A stretch of 64,000 bases of DNA from UBA6059 sp040219045 (GTDB lineage: Bacteria; Bacteroidota; Bacteroidia; Cytophagales; Cyclobacteriaceae): the NCBI GenBank assembly GCA_965229505.1, contig OZ245881.1, positions 4,898,001-4,962,000 of the forward strand. The letters are read 5' to 3'. Shown here one piece after another: positions 18,091 through 26,377 of this stretch. Numbering within the stretch: the stretch's first letter is position 1; every line of letters starts with the position of its first letter. Below the pieces are notes generated by a model, which searched no databases, was not told the origin of the DNA, and saw only the letters and a program-made list of their open reading frames with translations. A program made the position numbers and the translations under genes.

Positions 18091-19626
18091 CTATCTCCTA
18101 ATCACTACTACTTCCACTCTGCGATTGAGCGCTCTTAGCTCTTCAGTGCTATTGTCATTGAGTGGTAGCGACTCACCCCTACCGGAATAAATGACCCTAG
18201 CGGGATCGAGACCGGCTTCCACAAGGATATCCCGGAGTGATTTGGCACGCTGCTCTGAGAGTCGCTGATTAAAACCTTCTGAGCCAACATTGTCGGTATG
18301 ACCGATGATTTCAGCTATGCCATTGGGGTATTTCCTGAATGCCGCTCTGATTTCCGATAGGATCTGCTCGGTATCCAACTGAGGATCTGCACTTGCAAAC
18401 TCAAATCCATAAACTAAGGTGATTGAAAGTGGAGCTTCCTGAGCATCGATAGGTTCAATTACTGGCTCGATTGGAGCCGCTTCCTCGACTATCGTCTCGA
18501 CGACACCCACAGTGTCAATTGGTATGCTGTCTTGTAGGTTCTTGGCAATGTTTTCATAGCGCGAGGTGTTCGGCCTGCGCATGGGCGTCTTCTTTTTGGG
18601 CTTGCTTCTCTTTCGTTTCTTTTTCTTACGCTTCTTCGACTTGTTTTGACTTTCAATGAGCTTGCCCAATTCGAAACCTACTTCAAATGCGCCGCGATGT
18701 GCTTCGCCATCATTGATGGGGATGTCATAGCTGGTGCCGATGGAGAAGTTGTCCCTCTGCCACTGGATGCCCAGCATGACACCCTCATCGAGCAGGTACT
18801 TGGTATGAAACCGAAGAAACTGTCCCCTGAAATCACGATTCACACTGCCTAGGTCATAGTTGGTTACAGCTCCGATGTTGAGGAACTGGGTCCCACTCGA
18901 TCTGGCATACAATGCTTCACCGTATACACTGATGGTTCGATTGCTGTAGAGCCTGTAGCCGGCCTCTCCTACCATCGTCACTGGCAGAGGCACCATTCCC
19001 GGTAGGAGGCTCTCGACGGGCGTATTCAAGTCAAAGAAAGACAGGCCAATGCGCGCAATACCTTGGTCATCATCATCGAGTTGCTGCCATACCAGCCCAG
19101 CTCCTAGTGAGACGTAGTTGCCATTGAAAGCGGTGAAATCTTCACCTGAGTCCAGCCCCTGATCAAAGCCCTGCCCCGGCACAAACTGGCTGCCAGTCGT
19201 AAGATTTTCGGTGTTCACCTTCCTAGATCGATAGTCTCCGGTTAAGCCGATATTGAAGGTCTGATTATTGGGCAAATCAAAATTGAAGGCATAAGTCACG
19301 CCGAGCTCATCGGTCTCGAATACACCATCCAGGCCGGCATTGTCCTGCGCAAATGAGAACCCTATCGAAGACCATCGGCGACCGCCATTGCTCTTGATCA
19401 AAGGGTACTTAGCAGAAAGAAATAAGGAATTCAGCTGCACATCTGTGACACTCTGCTGAGATCGGTAGATCGACGAAACGATCGCATAATCGGATAAAGA
19501 GATAGACGCAGGGTTCACCCGCATGAGGGCATAATTATACTGCGAATACTGATAGCGCTGGGCGATCATGGAATGCCCAGCCAGCATGAATAAAGATATG
19601 GTCAACAGCTTCTTTATCATGATCAT
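18091..19626 (-). CDS. PorP/SprF-type outer-membrane protein with OmpA C-terminus
   Basis: A 511-residue envelope protein. A signal peptide (MIMIKKLLTISLFMLAGHSM) is followed by a PorP/SprF-type beta-barrel (about 22-320), recognisable from YNYALMRVNPASISLSDYA and FSFAQDNAGLDGVFETDEL. A basic Lys/Arg-rich linker (about 330-350, KKRKKKKRKRSKPKKKT) and an acidic Pro/Glu stretch follow, then an OmpA peptidoglycan-binding domain (about 395-511) with IIGHTDNVGSEGFNQRLSEQ and NRRVEVVV. PorP/SprF proteins accompany type IX-secreted surface proteins in gliding Bacteroidota. The gene overlaps the upstream M43 protease by 4 bp (ATGA), so the protease is its likely client. The highly basic linker is unusual. 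Confidence 0.9.
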   Translation of the reverse strand: MIMIKKLLTISLFMLAGHSMIAQRYQYSQYNYALMRVNPASISLSDYAIVSSIYRSQQSVTDVQLNSLFLSAKYPLIKSNGGRRWSSIGFSFAQDNAGLDGVFETDELGVTYAFNFDLPNNQTFNIGLTGDYRSRKVNTENLTTGSQFVPGQGFDQGLDSGEDFTAFNGNYVSLGAGLVWQQLDDDDQGIARIGLSFFDLNTPVESLLPGMVPLPVTMVGEAGYRLYSNRTISVYGEALYARSSGTQFLNIGAVTNYDLGSVNRDFRGQFLRFHTKYLLDEGVMLGIQWQRDNFSIGTSYDIPINDGEAHRGAFEVGFELGKLIESQNKSKKRKKKKRKRSKPKKKTPMRRPNTSRYENIAKNLQDSIPIDTVGVVETIVEEAAPIEPVIEPIDAQEAPLSITLVYGFEFASADPQLDTEQILSEIRAAFRKYPNGIAEIIGHTDNVGSEGFNQRLSEQRAKSLRDILVEAGLDPARVIYSGRGESLPLNDNSTEELRALNRRVEVVVIRR

Positions 19627-22427
19627 CTCAGTAAATGCGATACCCCGGATTTCTCTCCGTTGAGCAGCATCTCCTTGCCATTATTATAGCGGCCGGTGAC
19701 TTGCCAGAAGTAGGGTCCTGAAGGTTGCTCCTGACCTTTCCATGTACCGTCCCAACCCTGCACGCTTACATTTTCGGGGCTTTCCGTCTCATAAACCAGA
19801 TTGCCGAGTCGGTTGAATATCCTCAATGAGAAGCTCGCTACATCCTCCAATCCATAGACGAGCAATCGCTCGTTTTGACCGTCTCCATTCGGTGTAAACA
19901 GGCTTGGAATGTGCGCGGTAGTCTCCACATAAACGCGCACAGTTGTCATATCTATACAGCCGATAGAATCCATCATTTGCACTGTATAGTCGGTGGTACT
20001 GAACGGTGAGGCATTGGGAGTAGCGCTTGCTGGATTATCAAGGCCGTCTGGCGGCTCCCATAAATAGCTCACACCACCGCTCGCCCCTAGTCGCACGCTT
20101 TCTCCACGGACGATGCGATAGACCGAGTCTGGAGTTACTACTTCCGGTCTGCTGATATTGATCAAGAAACTGTCCTGAGCTACACATCCTATACGTGAGT
20201 TGGTACTAACGTAAATTGTATCTTCTGCGTCTACCTGATAAGTCAAAGGATTCCCGGTCCCCAATAGTCCGCGGCTAGCAGATCGCCATGTAGCATCAAC
20301 CCATCGATCATCGACCTCCAGGTTAATGAATTCATCTTCACAAGCCCAGATGTCCGGTAAGTCCAGGAACTCTTCTATGTTGACAAAAGAGGCCACATTA
20401 TTCTGGTAAGAAAGCTCTGCATATCCACTGGGTGGGAACTCAGTATCAAAACTGTAAACATTTAAATCGGGCGCTGGGAAGCTAATAGGAAAATCGGTTG
20501 TGCCAGTATCATTGAAGACGATGAACAATGGATCAAATGCATCTATTCCGGGTACGTGTGTGCTAAAACCTTCACTATCGACCCCATAAACAATCCGTGG
20601 CAGTCGGTAAGTCTTAAGCAGGATGGGCTGAGGGCTGGACTCCCGTGGGTCGGAAGTGTAGAACGAAACTGGCATTCCCACATTGACGGTATCATAGCCT
20701 GGATTGAATATCCTAAAGTTGACCAATACACTGTCGTCGTTGTGGCAGAAAATACTCTCAATAGCAGGAATACCATCAATCGTAGGATCGACCACAGGTA
20801 GTAGGAACGTCCTGGTCTCATCAACACAGTCTCCTGCAGACGCTTGCAGGGTAATGCTATAGTCGCCAGGCTCTGTGAATTTATAAGTGAGATCTACAAC
20901 ATCGGATGTGAATTCGGGTAGGTTGGGACTGCTGTTGTAACTACTATGGGTGATTGTCCACTGATAATCGGTGGCATTTTCAGAGATATTGGTGAAGGTG
21001 ACAGAGTCAAAAAGAAGTGCCTTAGGTTGCTTACTAGCAATAATGCGTTTATCGGGATAGAATCTGGCATCCACGCCGCAAGTGACGCCCACAATCTCTG
21101 TAGAAGAGGTAAAGCAGGTCGGATCATCAGATCGATAGGCTCTCAGGTATACTCGGTACTTACCCACTTCGGGAAATGAATAAGTAAGATCAGGCGTAGT
21201 AGCAACAGGAACGCTATCACTTGGTTGATCACCAGTCAGCCAGCCAACCGAATAATTAGCAGTGGTAGGTCCCAACCTTTCGACATACCACTCGTAATTG
21301 GCGGAGCTATCCGCACTGCTCGTGAAGTTTAGAGGAACATTTGGAATAGGATACAGATTGTCAAAGCTGAAGTCAGTCGATAGATTATTGTTGCAAGGCG
21401 CACTACAAACATTCAAGGTATCATCACTTTGTAAGAATAGTGCAATGCGATACTGCTCCAAATGAAACTGCATTCGTTCTGCTTGTCCCTGGCTGAAGTC
21501 ATTGCTGCATTCTCCATTGCCATAGTCCATGAAGTTGGTACCCATGTCGGTGGTGTCTGTGAAGAATGTATTGTTACTGAAATTAGAGAGTGTATCGGTG
21601 TTGCATGAATTGTCACCGCAAGAGAACTCGGTGCTGCTATCAGGCGGTGTATCGCAGACCATATCACCATCTACCAAGCAGTCGTCATTCTTACATCCAC
21701 CCTGCCAAGTGTGCAGCAAACCAAGGTAGTGACCCATTTCATGCGCTAGCAACTCTGGCGAAAGCCCCGCCACCACTACCCCATCTGAAAAGTCACCCGT
21801 TCTAATTGTGTCGCCTGGTAGCGTGGCAAATCCACCCAACCCAGCTCTTGTCCACCAGGTTCGTCCTGTGTACGTGGCGATCAATTCCGAGTAAATAAAA
21901 TCCACGACCCATATATTCACATAGTCCGTTGGATCCCACTGTATCATGGTCTTCAGCTTGGCCGTCTCAAGATCAAAATCGAAGTTGTTGTACTTCGATA
22001 CTATTCTGGTGATGCCATTGGTCGCACCTCCATCAGGTGCTCTTTGCGCCAGACAAAACTCTATCTCCGTATCCACGCCGTAGATACTCATACTGAAGTC
22101 CTGTCCCAATGGGTTATCACCAGAATGGGAAAAGGCATTGTTCAGTGACGCCAGTGCCTCTTCAATATCCTCATCTGTAATTTGTGGGGCACCTTCGATC
22201 AGGTGAAATACTACCGGAACAGTGTACTTGGCTTCTGCTATACGTGAAGTCGCTGAGTTGGTGAATTGGCTTGCTTTCCAAGCATTAAAGGCCGCTGCTT
22301 GTACTTGCCGCTGAGCGGGTGTAAGGTTTTCACCGATAGCACAACTGGTGTTGATATGCTGAGCAGCAAGTTCATGAGAAATGGAAACCAGCATAGCGAC
22401 CAGAAGGATATTCCTGCAACGGGACAT
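19623..22427 (-). CDS. Secreted M43 metalloprotease with T9SS type B sorting domain
   Basis: About 934 residues from the ATG at 22427 (MSRCRNILLVAMLVSISHEL, a signal peptide); an upstream ATG at 22466 adds 13 residues. The catalytic domain is of the pappalysin/M43 type with ELLAHEMGHYLGLLHTW (the HExxHxxGxxH zinc motif) and the downstream NFMDYGNGECSNDFSQGQAE Met-turn. PKD-like repeats follow (LPEFTSDVVDLTYKFTEPGD is one). The C-terminus is a gliding-motility-associated domain starting SLFTPNGDGQNE, which acts as a type B type IX secretion signal. The protein is expected on the cell surface or outside. Its stop overlaps the start of the PorP-OmpA gene. Confidence 0.92.
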   Translation of the reverse strand: MSRCRNILLVAMLVSISHELAAQHINTSCAIGENLTPAQRQVQAAAFNAWKASQFTNSATSRIAEAKYTVPVVFHLIEGAPQITDEDIEEALASLNNAFSHSGDNPLGQDFSMSIYGVDTEIEFCLAQRAPDGGATNGITRIVSKYNNFDFDLETAKLKTMIQWDPTDYVNIWVVDFIYSELIATYTGRTWWTRAGLGGFATLPGDTIRTGDFSDGVVVAGLSPELLAHEMGHYLGLLHTWQGGCKNDDCLVDGDMVCDTPPDSSTEFSCGDNSCNTDTLSNFSNNTFFTDTTDMGTNFMDYGNGECSNDFSQGQAERMQFHLEQYRIALFLQSDDTLNVCSAPCNNNLSTDFSFDNLYPIPNVPLNFTSSADSSANYEWYVERLGPTTANYSVGWLTGDQPSDSVPVATTPDLTYSFPEVGKYRVYLRAYRSDDPTCFTSSTEIVGVTCGVDARFYPDKRIIASKQPKALLFDSVTFTNISENATDYQWTITHSSYNSSPNLPEFTSDVVDLTYKFTEPGDYSITLQASAGDCVDETRTFLLPVVDPTIDGIPAIESIFCHNDDSVLVNFRIFNPGYDTVNVGMPVSFYTSDPRESSPQPILLKTYRLPRIVYGVDSEGFSTHVPGIDAFDPLFIVFNDTGTTDFPISFPAPDLNVYSFDTEFPPSGYAELSYQNNVASFVNIEEFLDLPDIWACEDEFINLEVDDRWVDATWRSASRGLLGTGNPLTYQVDAEDTIYVSTNSRIGCVAQDSFLINISRPEVVTPDSVYRIVRGESVRLGASGGVSYLWEPPDGLDNPASATPNASPFSTTDYTVQMMDSIGCIDMTTVRVYVETTAHIPSLFTPNGDGQNERLLVYGLEDVASFSLRIFNRLGNLVYETESPENVSVQGWDGTWKGQEQPSGPYFWQVTGRYNNGKEMLLNGEKSGVSHLLR

Positions 22428-22557
22428 GTTTAGAATTAGCTGCTTGATTTCCTTTAACAATTTCAAGCATGCATAATAGGGAATTAAAGATGCTTATCAT
22501 CTAGCACACCGCTAAAAATAGTATTGAATTAGAAATATTGATTTACTAACTGTTATC

Positions 22558-22661
22558 ACCCTCAGAGTTACTCATCGAGAACTCTGAGGTAACGAGGTGC
22601 CAATCAATCGGTACTGCAATACGATATCAGCGTCCCCTACAGGTGGCACTGATAGGTAGAA
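22558..22661. repeat. REP-like intergenic repeat, copy 2
   Basis: A 104-bp relative of the repeat at 11257-11347. The left hairpin is perfect here, CCTCAGAGTT/AACTCTGAGG around a 10-nt loop, and the right one is TATCAGCG/CACTGATA around CCCTACAGG. It lies downstream of the 22751 gene's stop codon on the minus strand. Confidence 0.65.
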
Positions 22662-22679
22662 GCGCCTCCTCGCCTTGAT

Positions 22680-22745
22680 CCATTTGCAGTAGCGACCCAC
22701 CTCCTATCGTTATAAGTCGCACGGCTTGTTTAGCGTCCGACCTCA
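22680..22745 (-). pseudogene. Possible second relic of an OmpA-domain C-terminus
   Basis: On the minus strand this stretch reads AVRLITIGGGSLLQMDQGEE, alignable with ARVIYSGRGESLPLNDNSTE of the OmpA protein at 18091, and the DNA GTAGCGACCCACC matches GTAGCGACTCACC there. It is short and diverged, so the call is weak. Its position beside a REP-like copy mirrors the relic at 11371-11525. Confidence 0.35.
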
Positions 22746-22750
22746 CAAGG

Positions 22751-23332
22751 CTATTGCTCCGAAAGCAACACCAGATCAAGTGTCCCGGCATGGTGCGGCT
22801 GTATGAAATCAAGGTGATCCTCCAGTGAGATGAGTTTTTTGTCAATACGGTTGAGGTATCGGTACAGGATCATTTCAAGGTTGAGTACCTGGGAATCGAA
22901 GGAATGCACGCCCGACGCACTGTAGGTTCTTGATTTGGTACGCTCTATTTTTCGCCAGTCTGTACAGTTTTCTGCGAATACATTATTGAAGTCTCGCATT
23001 GAATGCTTGCGTTCAAAAGCGGCTATTTCTTTCGTGATCTTTTGAGCTTCTTTGGACCTGAGGTTCGATGATGGGTGATTGATTTGCGCTAGCAATACTG
23101 AGTCGTACCGATGGATGGTACCCAATACATATCCCGTGTAGGACTTGAAGTCACTATTCTGGCAGTATTCGGAGAGCCCTTCATAAGACTTGAGCTGCCC
23201 GGAGATCTTCAGCCATTCATTGGTCAGCCGATTGTAGTTCGCTTCCACCATACTCATGGTTTGTGCTAATCCTTTCCAGGGTGATACGCCCAGTACTACC
23301 ACTACCGCAATGACTATTTTTAGCTTTTTCAT
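22751..23332 (-). CDS. Exported protein of unknown family, paralogue of 25554-26141
   Basis: A 193-residue protein with a cleavable signal peptide (MKKLKIVIAVVVVLGVSPWK) and a helical mature part. I do not recognise the family, but it is clearly a paralogue of the gene at 25554: shared blocks include EWLKIS-QLKSYEGLSEYC, HYDSVLL, HS-D-QVLNLE and LNRIDKK or LNHIDKK, ending in FIQPHH. The mature protein has few Cys (SEYC and ENC), is rich in charged helices and is probably periplasmic. Upstream at 23427 lies one of four CCGTAT-type sites shared across this locus, so it may be controlled by the kinase/regulator pair at 26378-28728. Confidence 0.75.
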   Translation of the reverse strand: MKKLKIVIAVVVVLGVSPWKGLAQTMSMVEANYNRLTNEWLKISGQLKSYEGLSEYCQNSDFKSYTGYVLGTIHRYDSVLLAQINHPSSNLRSKEAQKITKEIAAFERKHSMRDFNNVFAENCTDWRKIERTKSRTYSASGVHSFDSQVLNLEMILYRYLNRIDKKLISLEDHLDFIQPHHAGTLDLVLLSEQ

Positions 23333-23426
23333 AATCGTTTCTTTGAATCAAAGCTAGAGGGTAGCTTGAAACGAAGTGTTCAGAAGAATTTGCCATTTTT
23401 AGCTAAGTAGTACGCCCAGTCAAGAC

Positions 23427-23442
23427 CCGTATAAACACTGAT
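23427..23442. promoter_or_regulatory. CCGTAT-type motif, site A
   Basis: CCGTATAAACACTGAT lies about 95 bp upstream of the start of the paralogue gene at 22751-23332. Near-identical 16-mers occur upstream of the 25554 gene (26237), after the response-regulator stop (28731) and, as a palindrome, at 25396. A shared activator or repressor site is likely; the protein that binds is inferred only. Confidence 0.5.
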
Positions 23443-23580
23443 GAGCGGAGTACGGATGATCCACAGGTAACGGCTAAGCGGAAGAAAGAATTATAGTTGG
23501 TGCCCAGGGCCAGCCGCGAAATACTTTTCACCAATAGCTGCATGCTGGCCGCTGGGACTTAATGTTCTGGAATCAGCGCG

Positions 23581-24144
23581 TCAATCTACCCTTTGACCTT
23601 GCGTCACAAAAGAGAATGCTTGCGCGCCTGTGTGAGATACCATGATGCCTTCGAAAAACGGAGCGTTGACACCCCGCGCTATCGCCCAATCAAAATAGAA
23701 ATTGGCCCCTGTGCCACCTTCCAAATCCATCTGGCCTATCACTATCTCCACGGTCTCCATTGGAGCTATAAAAATGGAGTTATCAATATAGGATTTCACC
23801 AATGTGCCGTGTGTGTTGAAATATTCTATCTTATTGACAAAAACGGTATCCGCCCTATTGGTATTCCTTATGCTGATGGTAGCTGTCATCGGCCTAAAGT
23901 CATTTTCCGAATAGATGTAGATCTCTGAGTAAACGGATAAATAGGTGCTTCCTACGACGCTGGCATTGCCGGAGATTTCATCGACTATTCTTCCGGTCCA
24001 ATTCAACGGTTGCGCGATCATGCGTCCGTTACTCTGGTTGCACCCGTAGCTCACCAACGTAATCATCAACCCAAGGAAAACGATATGCGTGCTTATCTTT
24101 CTCCCAAATAAGCAAGCCTCCATACTTGACGCTCGATTTCTCAC
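23581..24144 (-). CDS. DUF3124 family lipoprotein
   Basis: A 187-residue protein with a lipoprotein signal ending in the lipobox VSYGC (Cys at about 35). The body matches DUF3124: STYLSVYSEIYIY, then TATISIRNTNRADTV, YFNTHGTLVKSYI, GGTGANFYFDWAI and FFEGIMVSHTGAQAFSFVTQ. DUF3124 proteins are small exported proteins of unknown role. Its start overlaps the stop of the upstream sensor-like membrane protein by 4 bp (24141-24144), so the two are translated together. Both sit within the signalling locus 22.7-30.1 kb. Confidence 0.83.
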   Translation of the reverse strand: MRNRASSMEACLFGRKISTHIVFLGLMITLVSYGCNQSNGRMIAQPLNWTGRIVDEISGNASVVGSTYLSVYSEIYIYSENDFRPMTATISIRNTNRADTVFVNKIEYFNTHGTLVKSYIDNSIFIAPMETVEIVIGQMDLEGGTGANFYFDWAIARGVNAPFFEGIMVSHTGAQAFSFVTQGQRVD

Positions 24145-24782
24145 TTTCTGTAGTTTGCGAACTTCACCCGGTCGGGTTGATAGGTGGATATCATGACCTG
24201 TAGAATCAACCCAACAAATATTAGCAGCCCAATCTCAAGCCGCGAGGTGAGGTTACTGTTGGACACTATGTTATCAGAATCCCGAATAAGTCCTTGAGCC
24301 TCGGTGATTTGAATGTCGGCTAAAGTCACCAATTCTAAGTCAATTTCAGCCAGAGTTTCGCTGATCCGCTCACGAACTATCTCCTGCTCGGCTTCATTGG
24401 CATACATCGTGTAGATTTCCATCGACTTGAGTGCTTGTAGATTTTCTTTCATGGACGCGAAATACATGGCTTCCGTATTGGTGAGCTTTGTAAGCTCATA
24501 TCTTTCCAGTACCTCAGCAACAGCATCATCCAATGCGTGATAGTCCGAGGAGTTGAGCTCGGTTGTCTCATCGACAAGCTTCTTTTTCTCCTGCAGTAGC
24601 GAGGATAGCTGAAAAAGATAATGCTCGGCCATTAGCCTGTCCTCATAGACCGACGTGTAAAAGCCTTTCAGCTCAGAGAAGTGATTCTTGTACATGACAT
24701 TAATTGCGAATAGGATAAGGAATATTGAAATCAATGCCACTGCGGCCTTGATTTTTACAGTCATCGAGTTTGTACGTTCCAT
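24141..24782 (-). CDS. Two-helix membrane protein with four-helix-bundle sensor-like domain
   Basis: A 213-residue protein with one membrane helix at residues 10-28 and a second at about 183-203, enclosing a 150-residue helical extracytoplasmic part. The layout and heptad-rich helices (LMAEHYLFQLSSLLQEKKKL and others) resemble the 4HB_MCP four-helix-bundle input domain of chemoreceptors and kinases, but no HAMP or signalling domain follows, only about ten residues. It may hand a signal to the nearby histidine kinase or be a stand-alone sensor. It overlaps the DUF3124 gene by 4 bp. Confidence 0.68.
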   Translation of the reverse strand: MERTNSMTVKIKAAVALISIFLILFAINVMYKNHFSELKGFYTSVYEDRLMAEHYLFQLSSLLQEKKKLVDETTELNSSDYHALDDAVAEVLERYELTKLTNTEAMYFASMKENLQALKSMEIYTMYANEAEQEIVRERISETLAEIDLELVTLADIQITEAQGLIRDSDNIVSNSNLTSRLEIGLLIFVGLILQVMISTYQPDRVKFANYRK

Positions 24783-24930
24783 GGCGTCATATTTTTTAGT
24801 GTTTAAATCAAATTCCTTCCTTAGAGCTGCCAGGCAAAGCAGTTGACCACAACTGATTTGAGCATCGGTAAGGTATTAGTTCGGCATGGCGCTTAGTATA
24901 ATCTCACTAGAGATCAAAGACATGCCCAAC

Positions 24931-25224
24931 TCAAAATCTGGGATAAAGCTCTATGCCCAATAAGTGTCCTAAGGACATGACTGACAACAACATTAGAATA
25001 GTACTGATAACAGCGTAGACTATAGTATTTCCCTGATACCTCAACCAAAATGGAACAACCGCGGCATAAGCCAGCACCCATAAGTTTTGAGACATCTCTG
25101 CCATAGCATCGCCACTTTCAATCTCGTACCGATGTAGACGGTAGTAAACTGCTGTGTTCAGCAGAATGCGAGCAAAAAATGCTGTAGATATAAATAACAC
25201 ATGCCACATTGCTTCTAATTCCAT
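24931..25224 (-). CDS. Small membrane protein, unknown function
   Basis: About 97 residues from the ATG at 25224 (MELEAMWHVLFISTAFFARI); the frame is open upstream to 25293, but those codons do not look like protein. Three hydrophobic segments are visible, the last two being LWVLAYAAVVPFWL and TIVYAVISTILMLLSVMSLG. I do not recognise a family. It stands alone between two operons of the signalling locus, and a palindromic site CCGTATAAATACGG lies about 170 bp upstream of its start. Confidence 0.55.
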   Translation of the reverse strand: MELEAMWHVLFISTAFFARILLNTAVYYRLHRYEIESGDAMAEMSQNLWVLAYAAVVPFWLRYQGNTIVYAVISTILMLLSVMSLGHLLGIELYPRF

Positions 25225-25395
25225 ATCCCACCTCCATTTCTTTAATTCCTGTTTGGTACCCCAAAGGCTTTGAACTTGGTGGTTACACCCCACCTTTCTT
25301 TATCCTTTGTTATTATAAATTTAGTGAAATGAATAACCATCCGGGATAGGTATGATTTGGCATAATTATATCGGTAGTAATCCCCTGGCCACTAT

Positions 25396-25409
25396 CCGTA
25401 TAAATACGG
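25396..25409. promoter_or_regulatory. CCGTAT-type motif, site C (perfect palindrome)
   Basis: CCGTAT-AA-ATACGG is a perfect inverted repeat with 6-bp arms. It is the symmetric form of the 16-mers at 23427, 26237 and 28731 and lies upstream of the small membrane gene at 24931-25224. Confidence 0.5.
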
Positions 25410-25462
25410 ACTATCATTCGGAGATTGAATGAAGTCTTAAATGTCGTTTGCCAAGACAAATA

Positions 25463-25490
25463 CAAAAAAATGACCCTGATCTCTCAGGGC
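25463..25490 (-). terminator. Intrinsic terminator for the 25554 gene
   Basis: CCCTGA (25474-25479) and TCAGGG (25484-25489) form a tight stem with a 4-nt loop. On the minus strand it is followed by TCATTTTTTT, a clear U-tract, about 65 nt after the stop codon of the 25554 gene. Confidence 0.75.
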
Positions 25491-25553
25491 CATCTTCCAA
25501 CAATTCGCCACTATAACCTAACCACCGCGTAGTTATCTGTGACTTCATCTAAC

Positions 25554-26141
25554 CTACTCGTCTTGTTGCGCCAACTCCACTACGAATGGTTTGAAATGAT
25601 GCGGCTGTATCACATGGAGATGTTTCTCAATGTCAACGATCTTTTTATCGATATGATTGAGATAGCGTTGTAGCATTGTTTCGAGGTTGAGCACCTGCCC
25701 ATCATATGAATGTATACCTATATCCTTTGCAAGTTCATCCTTATCCTTCTCCAGGGCCCGTCGCTCCAGGCAGCTTTCTGATAACATTTCGTTGGTTTTC
25801 CTAACAGAGTATTTAGTCTCAAACCCCTCTATTTCTTTCACCGTCTTCTTATACTCCTTATGATCGATATTCAACGTGGGGTCTTCCATTAGCGATAGCA
25901 AGACAGAGTCGTAGTGATGAAGGGTACTGAGCACATAGGAAGTACGCTGCTTTGTCGAAGGGTTTTTACAGTACTCCGATAGCCCTTCATACGATTTGAG
26001 TTGATAGGATATCTTCAACCATTCTTCAGTGAGCAGTGTGTAGTTCTTCTCTACCTCATCCATCGACTGACTATTGGCACCTACCGGAATAAGCATTCCG
26101 AACAATAACATGTGAGCAAAAGCAAGTTTGATATTTTTCAT
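25554..26141 (-). CDS. Exported protein of unknown family, paralogue of 22751-23332
   Basis: A 195-residue protein from ATG 26141 (an ATG two codons earlier is possible), with signal peptide MKNIKLAFAHMLLFGMLIPV. It shares many blocks with the protein at 22751, including EEWLKISYQLKSYEGLSEYC, ESC before a basic stretch, HSYDGQVLNLETMLQRYLN and VIQPHH. The mature part is helical and charged and probably periplasmic. It is divergently transcribed from the histidine kinase at 26378, with site B (26237) in the shared gap, and ends at a good terminator. No family name comes to mind. Confidence 0.75.
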   Translation of the reverse strand: MKNIKLAFAHMLLFGMLIPVGANSQSMDEVEKNYTLLTEEWLKISYQLKSYEGLSEYCKNPSTKQRTSYVLSTLHHYDSVLLSLMEDPTLNIDHKEYKKTVKEIEGFETKYSVRKTNEMLSESCLERRALEKDKDELAKDIGIHSYDGQVLNLETMLQRYLNHIDKKIVDIEKHLHVIQPHHFKPFVVELAQQDE

Positions 26142-26236
26142 GATCATTTGTTTGCAACAAAGCTAGAGTAGTGATCAGATGTCCGTTCACAGGAAAAATC
26201 GGTAAGATTTAGCGATAAAAACACGTATACCCCTAT

Positions 26237-26252
26237 CCGTAAAAACACTGAT
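26237..26252. promoter_or_regulatory. CCGTAT-type motif, site B
   Basis: CCGTAAAAACACTGAT lies in the divergent gap between the exported paralogue (25554) and the histidine kinase (26378). A Bacteroidota-type -7 box, TAGTTTTG (26301-26308, consensus TAnnTTTG), follows about 50 bp towards the kinase. The site could serve either gene. Confidence 0.5.
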
Positions 26253-26377
26253 ATTGCTTTTGTTTGAACTTCTGGTTCGTACCTGAGCGCCTTTATTATA
26301 TAGTTTTGTCACCGTTATCAATCAGTCAAATGGGCATTTTGCTTTAGTCATTACCCCAGCTCGAGATTTGAGAAACC

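Noticed and set aside
22627..22845. 72-codon minus-strand frame after the 22751 gene
   Set aside because: It overlaps the end of the 22751 gene in another frame; only its tail resembles an OmpA relic, which is recorded separately.
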